The notes: generated from the sequence alone by a model not told the origin. A stretch of 64,000 nt of DNA from JBGPQJ01 sp963709295 (GCA_963709295.1 CAVPVW010000008.1:558001-622000), one strand, 5' to 3'; shown: positions 8,684 to 18,160, counted from the first letter of the stretch. A program made the numbers and translations.

Positions 8684-8971
8684 TCACACCCCCTCCACCA
8701 CTACCATATTGGATTTTGCATACTTATGCCGCAGGGTCCTGGCTTCGCTGTACTCCGGTGAATTGAGCCATGCCTTTGCCCGTTCGACGCTTTCAAATTG
8801 CAAAATAACCAGGCGATTCGGGACCCAGTCGCCCTCGAGGACCTCTGTCCCGCCGCCACGGGCGATGTACTTTCCGCCATACACAGCAAGCGTCGGTGGT
8901 GCAAGTTTCTTATACTCCTCATAACCTTCCGGGTTTGTCACGTCTACATCAACGATCACATAAGCTGTCAT
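8684..8971 (-). CDS. DUF1330 family protein
   Basis: 95 aa, the normal family size, a ferredoxin-like dimeric alpha/beta barrel. Family features: AYVIVDVDVTNPEGYEEYKKL at the start, GGKYIARGG in the middle, then RLVILQFES and AKAWLNSPEYSEAR. The ATG is preceded by TAGGAG. Small soluble protein of unknown biochemical role; relatives resemble Dabb/ABM-type barrels that act on small aromatic or lipid-like molecules. No operon partner. Confidence 0.85.
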   Translation of the reverse strand: MTAYVIVDVDVTNPEGYEEYKKLAPPTLAVYGGKYIARGGGTEVLEGDWVPNRLVILQFESVERAKAWLNSPEYSEARTLRHKYAKSNMVVVEGV

Positions 8972-9032
8972 GAGTATGCTCCTAGTTTGAGGTCAAGTAT
9001 GGTTGATTGACCTATGCTCTGGTTGTCGACTA

Positions 9033-9069
9033 AAAAACGGTCACACTTGAAGCGCGACCTACCGTTTTT
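9033..9069 (-). terminator. Terminator of the penicillin-binding protein gene
   Basis: Minus strand AAAAACGGT pairs with ACCGTTTTT and a T-run follows. The stem overlaps the gene's TAA stop. Confidence 0.75.
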
Positions 9070-12000
9070 ACGGCGTGGGCATCGGCGTGTCGGTGGGAGT
9101 CGGCGAAGGCGTGTCCGTCGGGACGAGAGTCGGCGTCGGTGTTAGCGTGGGCGGAAGCGTGGGAATCTGTGTCGGCGTGAGCGTGATGGTGGGGGTGAAG
9201 GTCGGCACGGGAGTCGGCGGCTGGTAGTTGAAGCGGATTTTCTTCTCAGCGTAATTGTCGCCGTCACGTGATTTCATACGCAGCTTCAACGTGACCACGC
9301 CCGGGGGGATATTCGTCATGTCCATCGAATAGATCTTCGCAGGCTGAGGCACCGGGGAGGAATTGTCGTTCACCAGCGTCTCCCACGTTTGCGGGTTTTC
9401 CCCGATCCCATAATCGAGGTCGTAAACCTGGAATCCGTTGGTGGCGTTCACAATGGCATAGATATCCAGCGGATTGGTGGTGATCGTCTGCCCATCTGCG
9501 GGGAACACGATGTTGAGCGTGGGACGCGGCTGGTCCGGCCCGCACGGTTTCTCGAGGTTGAACGAGAAGGGTCGCGACCAGCCGTGATTTTCCGCCCAGT
9601 TCTCGCCGTCCTCGCGCGTGGTGATCCACTTGATCGCCCACTCATCGTCCGAGTTGATGACCAGCCTCTTGTCGCGGAAGTCGCGCCCGCAGACGTCCGA
9701 GGCCGGGTAACCGGTCCACGTGTCCAACTCCATCTCGCGCCACAGATCCTGCCCGGCGGGGGCCGGAGGCTGGTCGCTGGCGAAGACTTCGGCATACTGC
9801 GACGGGCATTCGGAACGATCCGTGCCCGAGATCTGGCACACGACCCGGTCCATGATTCCCTCCGGGCGCACGAACTGGCTGACCGCCCCTCCGGTCAGGC
9901 GCGGGACGGCATATTGCATGAACTGCGACCAGATGGGCGCCGCCCCGCTGACGCCGGTCGTGTTGACCATCGGGGAGTAGTCCGCGTTGCCAATCCACAC
10001 GCCGGTCACCAGGTCGGGGGTGTAGCCGAGAGTCCAGTTGTCGCGGAAGTCGTTCGAGGTACCCGTCTTGGCCGCCACGGGAAACGGTAAATTGAGCAGC
10101 GAGTTGGTCCCGAACATGGGCGCGCGCGCCTGGTTGTCCGAGAGGATGGATGAGATCAGGAAGGCATGTTCTGGACGCAGGACCTGTTCGCCTTCCTTGG
10201 ATTCGTGCTTATAGACCTCTTTTCCTTCGAAATCCTTGATCTCGAGGATGGACACCGGCGCGATCTTTTTGCCGTCGTTGGCAAACACAGAAAACGCGCT
10301 GGTCATGTCGAGCAGGCTGACCTCCCCGCCGCCGAGGGTCAGCGACAGGCCGTAGTCGTCGCGGGTCAGGCTGGTAATGCCCAGCCGCTCGGCCATGGCG
10401 AGCATGCCGTCCTTTTCGGGCGTATCCGGGTCATCATAGACGCCCACGAAATCCAGGGTGCGCACCGCCGGGATGTTGTAGGAATTGGCCAGCGCCGTGC
10501 GGACGGTCACCGCGCCGTGATACTTGCCGTCGTAGTTGACCGGCTTATAGGGTTCGCGCGGGTCGTTCGGGTCGCCCGAAGGGGGAAGCTCGACGGGCAC
10601 ATCCCAGATCATGGTGGAGGGAGTCCAGCCTTTTTCGAAGGCAGCCGCATAGGTGATCGGCTTGATGGACGAACCGGGCTGGCGGGTGGTGCTGGTCGCC
10701 ATGTTGATCTGACCGGCGTTGACATCGTCGTAAAAATTCGGCGAGCCGACCATCGCCAGGATCTCGCCGGTGGACGGCTGGATGGCCACCAGCGCCCCGT
10801 TCTTTACATTTTGCGAAGCCAAATTTGCCACCTGCTGGGTGACCAGCGCCTGGGCAGTGTCCTGCAGCTCAGGGTCGAGCGTGGTGTAGACCGAGAACCC
10901 GGAGCGGTAGATGGCCTGCGCGCCGAACTGCTGCTCAAGCTGCTCGCGGATGTACTGCACCCAGTGCGGGTACGTGGCGGAATAATCCGGCTGCGGGAAG
11001 TTGTAGGCTTCGATCTCCTGCGAGGCGGTGACAGCCTCCGGGGCGGTGACGCAGATCCGCTCGGGGGCGTTGCTGACGTAGATACAGCCGTCCTCCTCGC
11101 TGTTCTGGAACATCAGCACCAGCACCTGCCGCATGCGGTTGAGCGTGTCCTCGCGATTGGTGTGGATGTCGTAAATAGCCGGCGACTGCGGCAGCCCGGC
11201 CAGGAAGGCCGCCTGAGAGAAGGTCAGCTGGTCGGCGGTGGTGTTGAAATAGGTCTCCGCGGCGGCTTCGATGCCATAGGCAAGGTTGCCGTAATAGGCC
11301 TCGTTGAGGTACAGCTCGAGGATCTCATCCTTGGAGAAGCGGCGTGTGATCTCCGCTGCCAGCATCGCCTCACGCACCTTGCGCATGTAACTCTGCTCAG
11401 ACCGCTCCTCGGGCGAGAGAAGCAGCATGCGCGCCAGCTGCTGGGTGATGGTCGACGCGCCGGAGACAATTCCGCCCTCGCTGGTATTTTGTATGAAGGC
11501 ACGGATGATGGCGGTTGGGTCGAAGCCGGGATGCGAGTAGAAATTCTTGTCTTCGGTGGCGAGGGTAGCCGCCAGCAAGACCGGCGAAATCCTGTCGAGC
11601 GTGACGTAGGTCCGCCGCCCGGCATTGGGGTCGTTGAGCTCGTACAATAGCCTGCCATCCCGGTCGAAAATGCGCGTCGTCTCGAACTTCGAGGTGCGTT
11701 CTTTCAGGTCGTCCACCGCCGGCAGAGTCGACGCAATCGAAGAGTAGGTGTAGATGGCATACGCCGCTCCGAGCAGCAGCACCGCCACTGCGACGAAGAG
11801 CACAACGATCAGCCCGCGCAGGAAGCAGCCCAGTGCTTTACGGTGCTTGTGTTTTGGCTTCGTCGTCGATTGGGTTTGGGAAACGTGATAGGCCGCCGGT
11901 GTGACAGACGTGGCATTCAGGTCCACCTCGTCCACACGCTGCGGGAGAGGCGATCCATTCTTGTCCAGCGCCGGCGGGACGTGGCGACGCGAAGGCGCGC

Positions 12001-12118
12001 CTCCCGGAGCGATGGTCTGCGAATTTTGCGGGACCTGCGCGCGAGTCAAACCGGAGTCGCCTGACTCCGGCTCGTGGGATTCATCGTCAATGGGATTTCT
12101 TTGAGTTGGAGTGGTCAT
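9068..12118 (-). CDS. Class A penicillin-binding protein (PBP1A/1C type)
   Basis: 1016 aa bifunctional peptidoglycan synthase. The 100-residue hydrophilic N-terminus contains KPKHKHRK before a membrane helix (about 101-125). Glycosyltransferase GT51 motifs are ATEDKNFYSHPGFD (about 187-200), GGIVSGASTITQQLAR and EILELYLNEAYYG. In the transpeptidase domain the SxxK is S483-S-I-K486, SYN lies at 546-548 and KTGTS at 684-688. The C-terminus ends in a Thr-Pro repeat tail of about 50 residues after an Ig-like segment. All catalytic motifs are present, so the protein should polymerise glycan strands and cross-link peptides outside the membrane. A terminator follows. The Thr-Pro tail may be a wall-spanning or glycosylated stalk (inference). 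Confidence 0.92.
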   Translation of the reverse strand: MTTPTQRNPIDDESHEPESGDSGLTRAQVPQNSQTIAPGGAPSRRHVPPALDKNGSPLPQRVDEVDLNATSVTPAAYHVSQTQSTTKPKHKHRKALGCFLRGLIVVLFVAVAVLLLGAAYAIYTYSSIASTLPAVDDLKERTSKFETTRIFDRDGRLLYELNDPNAGRRTYVTLDRISPVLLAATLATEDKNFYSHPGFDPTAIIRAFIQNTSEGGIVSGASTITQQLARMLLLSPEERSEQSYMRKVREAMLAAEITRRFSKDEILELYLNEAYYGNLAYGIEAAAETYFNTTADQLTFSQAAFLAGLPQSPAIYDIHTNREDTLNRMRQVLVLMFQNSEEDGCIYVSNAPERICVTAPEAVTASQEIEAYNFPQPDYSATYPHWVQYIREQLEQQFGAQAIYRSGFSVYTTLDPELQDTAQALVTQQVANLASQNVKNGALVAIQPSTGEILAMVGSPNFYDDVNAGQINMATSTTRQPGSSIKPITYAAAFEKGWTPSTMIWDVPVELPPSGDPNDPREPYKPVNYDGKYHGAVTVRTALANSYNIPAVRTLDFVGVYDDPDTPEKDGMLAMAERLGITSLTRDDYGLSLTLGGGEVSLLDMTSAFSVFANDGKKIAPVSILEIKDFEGKEVYKHESKEGEQVLRPEHAFLISSILSDNQARAPMFGTNSLLNLPFPVAAKTGTSNDFRDNWTLGYTPDLVTGVWIGNADYSPMVNTTGVSGAAPIWSQFMQYAVPRLTGGAVSQFVRPEGIMDRVVCQISGTDRSECPSQYAEVFASDQPPAPAGQDLWREMELDTWTGYPASDVCGRDFRDKRLVINSDDEWAIKWITTREDGENWAENHGWSRPFSFNLEKPCGPDQPRPTLNIVFPADGQTITTNPLDIYAIVNATNGFQVYDLDYGIGENPQTWETLVNDNSSPVPQPAKIYSMDMTNIPPGVVTLKLRMKSRDGDNYAEKKIRFNYQPPTPVPTFTPTITLTPTQIPTLPPTLTPTPTLVPTDTPSPTPTDTPMPTP

Positions 12119-12133
12119 TCGTTAAAGCGGTTC

Positions 12134-12604
12134 TTATTCCTTTTTGGAGGCCACCAGGACCGTCCACAGCCCCTTCATGACGACCTCGCCTTTCTGATTA
12201 ATGACGTCCACCGCGAGCTGCACCGAACCGCCTCCCAGGCGGGGCAACGCCTTCTTCTCGGCTACTTCCAACTCGGCGTGGATCGTGTCCCCGATCTTGA
12301 CCGGCAGCGAGAATTTCCACTCGCTGACCTCGCGGAAAGCCATCACCGTGCCGTCCATCATGCCGGTGCGGGTGGCAAGACCCGAGGCGATGGACATTCC
12401 CAGCAGGCCGTGTGCTACGCGCGTCCCGAAGGGGGTCGTCTTGCTGTATTCCTCGTCCGTGTGGATGGTGTTGAAATCGCCGGTCAGCCCTGCAAAGGCA
12501 AGGATATCCAATTCAGCGATGGTGCGCCCGTCGGTGATGATCTTGACGCCGGGTTCGAACTCTTCAAAGTACATGCCGCGCGGTTTGCGAGAGGCAGGGG
12601 ACAT
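12134..12604 (-). CDS. MaoC-like (R)-hydratase/dehydratase
   Basis: 156 aa hot-dog-fold protein. The hydratase motif is visible: the catalytic Asp and His lie in GDFNTIHTDEEYSKTTPFG and HGLLGMSIASGL follows, as in (R)-specific enoyl-CoA hydratases. Such enzymes hydrate 2-enoyl-CoA in fatty-acid, PHA or alternative acyl-CoA pathways; the chain-length preference is unknown. The ATG is preceded by AAAGGAG. It lies 15 bases upstream of the penicillin-binding protein gene and could share its transcript. Confidence 0.85.
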   Translation of the reverse strand: MSPASRKPRGMYFEEFEPGVKIITDGRTIAELDILAFAGLTGDFNTIHTDEEYSKTTPFGTRVAHGLLGMSIASGLATRTGMMDGTVMAFREVSEWKFSLPVKIGDTIHAELEVAEKKALPRLGGGSVQLAVDVINQKGEVVMKGLWTVLVASKKE

Positions 12605-12777
12605 GGTGAAACTCCTTTAGCGTGGGATAAACAGCCCGTCTGCAGGGTTAAACGTATTCTAGCACAAAAGGTTCCGGGGACATTTTTACTCATTCGTGAT
12701 TTAGGGTTAGGTGTCGCCATTTCCCAGGGAGAAATCACCCCTTTGACCTTATCCCCATCTCCCCGTACAATGGAGTC

Positions 12778-15153
12778 ATGCGCGAATGGCCTCTCGGTCC
12801 CGGCGACCCCCTCTCCCTCGTCCTGGCAGCGGATTTCCGCCTCTCCCAGCCTGATTACGTCAACGACCAGATCTGGGAACTCGACGCGACCAGCGGCGAG
12901 CCGCCCGCCCTCGCCCTGCGCACCACCTACGGGCTGCGTGCCCGGTCCATGCGTCTGTTTCCCAGCTTCACCGAGGACGGCAAAACCATAATCGACCCGG
13001 CGCAGTTCGCCTCTCCGCCTGTCGCCCACCGTATTTACCCCAACTTCCTATCGCTGACCTTTTCCCCGTTCAAGGGCGTGGACGTCAACGCCGAATACTG
13101 GGTCTCCACCTCGCAGGTCGCGGCCGGCCGGCTGACCATCACCAACCGCGACGTCCGCACCCACCCGGTCAAGCTCGAATGGATCGGACAGCTCATCCCC
13201 ATCAACGGGCAGCCTCTGTCGCCGGTGCAGATGCAGTCGGTGACCGTGCTAGCCGGCAAGACGGAGAATCTCGCGCCGGTGGTCTTCATCACCGGCGGTC
13301 CGCAACCTGGCCCGGGACCCTACCCCTCGCTGCTGCTGGGCCTCGACCTGCTGCCCGGCTCTACACGCACCCTGACCTGGGTGCACGCCGCGCTGAGCGA
13401 CCACCAGGCTTCCTTTGAAGCCGCGCGCCGCACCGCCGCCCGCCCCTGGGATGGGGAACGAGGCCGCATCGAGGTCGTCAACCGCAACCAGACCGTGGAC
13501 ATCGCCACTGGCGACCCCGATTGGGATGCTGCCTTTGCCCTCACCCAGAAGACCGCCCTTGGACTCTTCTTCCCTGCGGGGCAGAACCTGTCCGGTCCTT
13601 CTTTCGTGCTCGCACGCAACCCCGACCAGGGATTCTCACGCCGCGGCGACGGGTTCGACTACACCTTCCTGTGGAATGGCCAGACGCCGCTCGACTCGTA
13701 CTATCTCAGCACACTGCTGCCCGGTGCGCCGCATCTGCTCAAGGGTCTTGTGCAGAACTTCCTGGCGGCGCAGGACATCAACGGCGAGATCGACTGCAAG
13801 CCCGGCATCGGCGGGCAGCTTGGAAAATTCCAGGCCGCGCCTCTGCTCGCTTCGCTGGCATGGAAGGCGTACCGATCCACGGGAGATCGCCTCTTCCTGG
13901 CGGGTGCCTACCCCAGGCTGCTGGCTTTCTTCCGTGCATGGCTCTCGCCCGCGCACGACCGCGACGGAGACAGCCTGCCCGAATGGACGAACACCCTCCA
14001 GACCGGCTTCGAGGACAACCCGCTCTTCGACGCGTGGCATCCCTGGGCGCAGGGCGCAGAGATCAGCGTCGTCCAGAGCCCGACGCTGGCGTCCATGCTT
14101 TATCGAGAAGCACGGACGCTGGTGCGCATCGCCGAGGAATTGGGCATCGAAGACGACCGGCTTTATCTCAAGACGCGCGCGGGGATCATGCGCGCCGGCA
14201 TCGAAGCGTGCTGGGATGATGACCTCAGTTACTATCGCTACCGCGACCGCGACACCAAGCTCAGCAGCGCGGGCAGGGTCATCAGCCAGCGCCGGTTCAT
14301 TCCGCATTACACTCTGAAAAAGGAACTTGATGAACCCGCGCGCCTGCTGATCCGCATCCAGTCGGCGTCCGGGGGCAGCCCGCGCCCGGAGATGACCCTG
14401 CGCGGCAGCCTGAACGGGCGGGAGCAGGAGGAAACAATTCCGCACGGGGCTTTCCAATGGATGACGGGCGGGGCAGTGGCCACTACTCAAAAGGTGTACA
14501 ACTCCCTCGGCGTCTTCGACGTGACCGGGTTGGAGCGGCGCGACACCATCACCATCCAGTCCCTCGACCTGACCGGCGAAGACCACACCCTCTTCCTGCC
14601 GCTGTGGGCGCGCATCCCCAATCAAGATGAAGCGGCGCAGTTCATCCAAAACAGGCTGCTCTCGGAGGAGCATTTCCTCCACCCGTTTGGTGTACCCGCC
14701 CTGCCGCTCATCCCCGACCCGAATGCGGACCCCATCTGCCTGAGCGTGCACCTGCCCTGGAACCAGTTGATCGGCGAGGGGCTGCTCGCGTACGGATTCC
14801 GAACGGATGCCGCCGGGCTGGTCACGCGCCTGATGAACGCTGTCATCCTGAACCTCAAGCAGAGCGGCGCCTTCTATTCCCGCTACCATGCGGCGAGCGG
14901 TATGGGCATGGGCGAGCGCAACACACTGGCCGGGCTGGCCCCGCTGGGGCTGTTCCTGCAAACGCTCGGGCTGCAGATCCATTCGCCAGACCATATTCGA
15001 TTAAGCGGAGAGAATCCATTTCCGTGGCCGGTTACGGTAAAATATAGGGGACTGGTGGTCACCCGTTCCACCGGCCAGACCCAGGTCACCTTCCCGTCCG
15101 GACAATCGGTCACCACGAACGACCCCACCGACGCGGAAGTCCACGCGAAATAA
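12778..15153 (+). CDS. GH63/MGH1-like glycoside hydrolase
   Basis: 791 aa, no signal peptide, so probably cytoplasmic. The N-terminal beta-sandwich covers about residues 1-230, then an (alpha/alpha)6-barrel as in GH63/GH15/trehalase-like enzymes. Recognisable segments are SRRGDGFDYTFLWNGQTPLD, DRDGDSLPEWTNTLQTGFEDN (the DGLxEW-type GH63 motif with an acidic catalytic candidate) and, near the C-terminus, SGAFYSRYHAASGMGMGERN. An inserted beta-rich region (about 515-610) separates barrel halves. Substrate could be trehalose, glucosylglycerate or alpha-glucosides; not resolved. The c-di-AMP-receptor-like genes follow within 9 bases, suggesting one transcript. Confidence 0.75.
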   Translation: MREWPLGPGDPLSLVLAADFRLSQPDYVNDQIWELDATSGEPPALALRTTYGLRARSMRLFPSFTEDGKTIIDPAQFASPPVAHRIYPNFLSLTFSPFKGVDVNAEYWVSTSQVAAGRLTITNRDVRTHPVKLEWIGQLIPINGQPLSPVQMQSVTVLAGKTENLAPVVFITGGPQPGPGPYPSLLLGLDLLPGSTRTLTWVHAALSDHQASFEAARRTAARPWDGERGRIEVVNRNQTVDIATGDPDWDAAFALTQKTALGLFFPAGQNLSGPSFVLARNPDQGFSRRGDGFDYTFLWNGQTPLDSYYLSTLLPGAPHLLKGLVQNFLAAQDINGEIDCKPGIGGQLGKFQAAPLLASLAWKAYRSTGDRLFLAGAYPRLLAFFRAWLSPAHDRDGDSLPEWTNTLQTGFEDNPLFDAWHPWAQGAEISVVQSPTLASMLYREARTLVRIAEELGIEDDRLYLKTRAGIMRAGIEACWDDDLSYYRYRDRDTKLSSAGRVISQRRFIPHYTLKKELDEPARLLIRIQSASGGSPRPEMTLRGSLNGREQEETIPHGAFQWMTGGAVATTQKVYNSLGVFDVTGLERRDTITIQSLDLTGEDHTLFLPLWARIPNQDEAAQFIQNRLLSEEHFLHPFGVPALPLIPDPNADPICLSVHLPWNQLIGEGLLAYGFRTDAAGLVTRLMNAVILNLKQSGAFYSRYHAASGMGMGERNTLAGLAPLGLFLQTLGLQIHSPDHIRLSGENPFPWPVTVKYRGLVVTRSTGQTQVTFPSGQSVTTNDPTDAEVHAK

Positions 15154-15162
15154 GGAGAGATT

Positions 15163-15501
15163 ATGACCACGATCCCAATTCGCAGCTTGATGACGGCCAT
15201 CGTCCAGGACCAGGATTCGGACCTTGCCATCCGCGCCCTGACCCAGATCGGTGTGCCGGTCATCCCCCTCGCCAGCTCCGGCGGATTCCTAGGGAGGCGC
15301 AACACCACCCTGTTGATCGGGCTGCCCGAACAGACGGAGGAAAAAGTGACGCAAGCCTTGCAGACCGCCTGCCGCCAGCGCGTGGAATACCTCGCCATCC
15401 CGCTGGAAGGCTCGCCGCTGCCCATGCCCTCCCCCGTGCCCGTCACGGTGGGCGGCGCGACCGTCTTTACCTTTCCCGTTGATCGCTACGAAGAATTCTA
15501 G
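15163..15501 (+). CDS. DarA/PstA-like cyclic-di-AMP receptor protein
   Basis: 112 aa PII-like trimeric signal protein. The family signature is clear: AIVQDQDSDLAIRAL at the first strand, then ASSGGFLGRRNTTLLIGLPEQ, matching the STGGFLxxGNTT ligand loop of PstA/DarA, and a C-terminal TVFTFPVDRYEEF. Members bind c-di-AMP and link it to osmotic and potassium control in Firmicutes. Ligand binding here is inferred. AAGGAG precedes the ATG. A shorter paralogue follows 10 bases downstream. Confidence 0.82.
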   Translation: MTTIPIRSLMTAIVQDQDSDLAIRALTQIGVPVIPLASSGGFLGRRNTTLLIGLPEQTEEKVTQALQTACRQRVEYLAIPLEGSPLPMPSPVPVTVGGATVFTFPVDRYEEF

Positions 15502-15511
15502 GAGTGCTGCC

Positions 15512-15772
15512 ATGAAAATGATTATCGCTGTGCTAAAAGATACCGATAGCGATGCGGTCACCCAGGGGCTGACCTCCTCGGAATTTCGCGTGACGCGCGT
15601 CGCGTCCACAGGCGGCTTCTTCAAGAAGGGTACCGTCACCCTGCTCGTCGGTGTGGACGATGACAAGGTGGATGCCGCCATCCAGGTCATGAAAGAAAAA
15701 ACGATTCCCGTCTCCGGTGAAAAACGCTGCACGGTCTTCGTCGTGCCCGTGGAACGCTTCGAACAGATTTAG
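15512..15772 (+). CDS. Short DarA/PstA-like protein
   Basis: 86 aa paralogue of the preceding protein. It has MKMIIAVLKDTDSDAVTQGL, ASTGGFFKKGTVTLLVGVDDD and a C-terminal FVVPVERFEQI. The start is the ATG at 15512, with TAGGAG upstream. It lacks most of the residues between the ligand loop and the C-terminal strand, where the B-loop lies in PstA, so it may bind nucleotide differently or form mixed trimers. Tandem arrangement indicates gene duplication. Confidence 0.8.
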   Translation: MKMIIAVLKDTDSDAVTQGLTSSEFRVTRVASTGGFFKKGTVTLLVGVDDDKVDAAIQVMKEKTIPVSGEKRCTVFVVPVERFEQI

Positions 15773-15780
15773 GAGCATTC

Positions 15781-16989
15781 ATGCACAGACATGTCTACCT
15801 CGCTGGGTTATTGATAGCCGCCGCGATGATGGCGTGCAGCCTGCCCGTAGGTGGCTCCACTCCCGAACCGCCTACCCTGTCCCCCAATTCAACTTTACCG
15901 ACCGACACGCCCTCCGCTCCGACGGAAGAGTTGCCGACCGAAACTCCACCAGGGGCGCCTACCGTTCTGCCGGCTGCGTTGTATTATCTTAACAACGACA
16001 GCGGCGGGCTTCTGCAGATCTTCCGCCTCGATCCCGACGGCGTCACCGTACGCCAGTTGACCTCAGAGCCGGTAAAAATCCGCATGTATGATGTCTCGCC
16101 GGTTGACGGACGTCTGGCTTACATCGTCAACAACCAGCTGATTCTGATGAACGCCGACGGTTCCGGCCGCACTGTTCTGGTGGACGGCGGCCTGCTCGAG
16201 TCGGACATCAGCTATATTACTAATTCGCTCAGCTATCCGCGCTTCAGCCCGGATGGCGGCACGCTGGCTTACGGCATGAACGGTTTAAATTTTTACGACC
16301 TGGCTAGCGGCACCTCCGTCAATCCGCTCACCAACATCCCGCGTGAGGGCGAGGGCTTCACCATCATTGAGGAAGGCTATGCCCCTCAGGAATTCTCACC
16401 GGACGGTTCCAAGCTGCTGGTCAATGTCTTCTACTACGAAGGCGGCACGCTGGGCTTTTACGACATGGCCTCTAGCGCCTTCATCAGGCTCTCACGCCCC
16501 GAGAGCGGACTGCTGTGCTGCAACTCACAATGGACATCGGACGGCAGTGCGGTCTACGTCGCCAGCTCGGTCATCGGCTTGGTTGACCCGGGTATGTGGC
16601 GCTTTGATTCGGCAAGTGGATCAGGAATCACCCTGCTCCCGCCGACCAACCCGGACGGGTCCTACAACTTTGCCGATTACCCGCTGCTGCCTTCCGATGG
16701 GCAGCTCCGCTTCTTCTTCGTCAACCTGCCGACGATCCCCGAAGGACACACGCCGCTCATACTGAACCAATCCGCGCCGGACGCCGTCACAGGCAGGGCG
16801 TTGATCTACCCGGAAACCTTTACCACGATGAACGAAGCCATCTGGTCGCCCGACGGGAGTCAGATCGTCGTGGTCGAAGGGACTGACGCCAACATGTATT
16901 ACGGCGGCGCCGCAACTCTATACACGCTTAGCGGAGGTGCACCCATCCCGCTCGTGCCCTTCGCGCAAGACCTGCGTTGGGGGCCGTGA
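15781..16989 (+). CDS. TolB-like beta-propeller lipoprotein
   Basis: 402 aa. An N-terminal signal with a lipobox-like MMACS (Cys19) is followed by a Pro/Thr linker to about residue 60. Repeated propeller blades follow with the WD40/TolB pattern: SPDG or SPVDG turns in YDVSPVDGRLAYI, YPRFSPDGGTLAYG, EFSPDGSKLLV, QWTSDGSAVYVA and AIWSPDGSQIVVV. Probably a surface-anchored scaffold; no enzymatic motif is seen. Preceded by AGGAG 4-8 bases from the start and only 8 bases after the previous gene. Confidence 0.72.
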   Translation: MHRHVYLAGLLIAAAMMACSLPVGGSTPEPPTLSPNSTLPTDTPSAPTEELPTETPPGAPTVLPAALYYLNNDSGGLLQIFRLDPDGVTVRQLTSEPVKIRMYDVSPVDGRLAYIVNNQLILMNADGSGRTVLVDGGLLESDISYITNSLSYPRFSPDGGTLAYGMNGLNFYDLASGTSVNPLTNIPREGEGFTIIEEGYAPQEFSPDGSKLLVNVFYYEGGTLGFYDMASSAFIRLSRPESGLLCCNSQWTSDGSAVYVASSVIGLVDPGMWRFDSASGSGITLLPPTNPDGSYNFADYPLLPSDGQLRFFFVNLPTIPEGHTPLILNQSAPDAVTGRALIYPETFTTMNEAIWSPDGSQIVVVEGTDANMYYGGAATLYTLSGGAPIPLVPFAQDLRWGP

Positions 16990-17008
16990 TTAATTCATCA
17001 ACGATTAG

Positions 17009-17036
17009 GGGCGGAGAAATTTCTCCGCCCGTTTTT
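17009..17036 (+). terminator. Terminator after the TolB-like gene
   Basis: GGGCGGAGAAA pairs with TTTCTCCGCCC, followed by GTTTTTATT. It overlaps the 3' end of the convergent regulator gene. Confidence 0.85.
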
Positions 17037-17598
17037 ATTCCACTCTCCAATAATCTCCCCCGCCACCTTCGCGCTGCATCAGCCCGCTGCCGACCAACTC
17101 CCGCCGCAGGGACGCGGTATCGTCATGGTAGCGCCTGAGGATGTCGTTGACTTCCTTCTCGCTGTAACGGCGACCAGGTTCGAAGGCCTTGACCACGTAG
17201 CGCAGGATCGCGTCCAGCTTTTTGCGCTGCGCCGGCAGGGTCTTCAGCCGGCCGGTCGGACGCGAGTAATCCTTGACCACTTTGCGGTCGTAAGCGTCCA
17301 GGTCCACATCGGCGACAGAGTCGGACAGATCGAGCTGCGAGAAGAGCAGGCGTGTCTTCTTGAGGGCGGATTCGTCGAGGTAGTACATGCTGTAGTAGCC
17401 CTCCGCCTTCGCGCCGACCAGCCCCACCTCTGAGAGCTTCGATAGGTGATGGGAAACGGTCGGAGGCTTGAGGTCCAGCAAGGCGGCGAGCTGCTCCACG
17501 CTGTAAGGCTGGCGCGCGAGCAGACCGATGATCTTCAGCCGGTTGGCATCCGCCAGAGCTTTGAAAATTTCCAGGAGTTCGGCGTTGGGATCAGTCAT
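17035..17598 (-). CDS. ArsR-type regulator with DUF2087 domain (second of pair)
   Basis: 187 aa. The N-terminal winged helix of the ArsR family (KALADANRLKIIGLLARQPYSVEQLAALLDL, recognition helix KPPTVSHHLSKLSEVGLV) is joined to a C-terminal DUF2087 domain (RLKTLPAQRKKLDAILRYV, YSEKEVNDILRRYHDD). No metal-binding CxC motif of ArsR/SmtB is present, so a different inducer is likely. The ATG at 17598 overlaps the end of the upstream paralogue by 8 bases, implying translational coupling. Confidence 0.85.
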   Translation of the reverse strand: MTDPNAELLEIFKALADANRLKIIGLLARQPYSVEQLAALLDLKPPTVSHHLSKLSEVGLVGAKAEGYYSMYYLDESALKKTRLLFSQLDLSDSVADVDLDAYDRKVVKDYSRPTGRLKTLPAQRKKLDAILRYVVKAFEPGRRYSEKEVNDILRRYHDDTASLRRELVGSGLMQREGGGGDYWRVE

Positions 17599-18148
17599 GG
17601 GGCGCCTCCCGCCAGTACTTCGAGCCGTCGCGCTCCCGCTTGAGCATGCCCGCGTCCACCAGGTCGCGCCGCAGACCCGAGACATCCGCGTTGAAGCGCT
17701 TGAGGATCATATTGACTTCCTTTTCAGTGTAGACGGCGCCGGGCGTGAAGGCATTGATGAGGTATTCGAGGATCACGCGCAGTCTGGCCGGCTGGAGAGG
17801 AATCTGCTTAATGGACCCGTCCGGGTTGAGACAGGACTTGAGCACCTTGCGTTTTTCGGCATCCAGATCCGGCGCGGGGGTGTAGGACTCGCGCGGCTTG
17901 CCGGCGAACTGGCGGCGGGAAAGCGATTCAAATCCCTCGGGGTCGAGTTCGTAGACATCGTCCTTTTCGCGGACGATGCCGGCGAACTTCATGAAGGCCA
18001 GGTGGTTCATCGCATCCTTGAAAGGCAGGCCCAATTCTGTGGCGACATCCTTTGCGGAGGCAGGATGTTGGGTGAGCATCCCGACGATGCGCAGGCGGTC
18101 CCCATCGCTCAGGGCTTTGACAAAGTCGAGCATATCGTTCTGTTCCAT
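17591..18148 (-). CDS. ArsR-type regulator with DUF2087 domain (first of pair)
   Basis: 185 aa, same architecture as its downstream neighbour. The degenerate ArsR-like helix-turn-helix (KALSDGDRLRIVGMLTQHPASAKDVATELGLPFKDAMNHLAFM) precedes DUF2087 (RVILEYLINAFTPGAVYTEKEVNMILKRFNADVSGLRRDL). It lacks the canonical SHHL recognition helix, so DNA binding may be altered or depend on the partner. TAGGAG precedes the ATG. A 14-bp perfect palindrome lies just upstream and could be an autoregulatory operator. Confidence 0.85.
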   Translation of the reverse strand: MEQNDMLDFVKALSDGDRLRIVGMLTQHPASAKDVATELGLPFKDAMNHLAFMKFAGIVREKDDVYELDPEGFESLSRRQFAGKPRESYTPAPDLDAEKRKVLKSCLNPDGSIKQIPLQPARLRVILEYLINAFTPGAVYTEKEVNMILKRFNADVSGLRRDLVDAGMLKRERDGSKYWREAPHD

Positions 18149-18160
18149 TTCAAACTCCTA

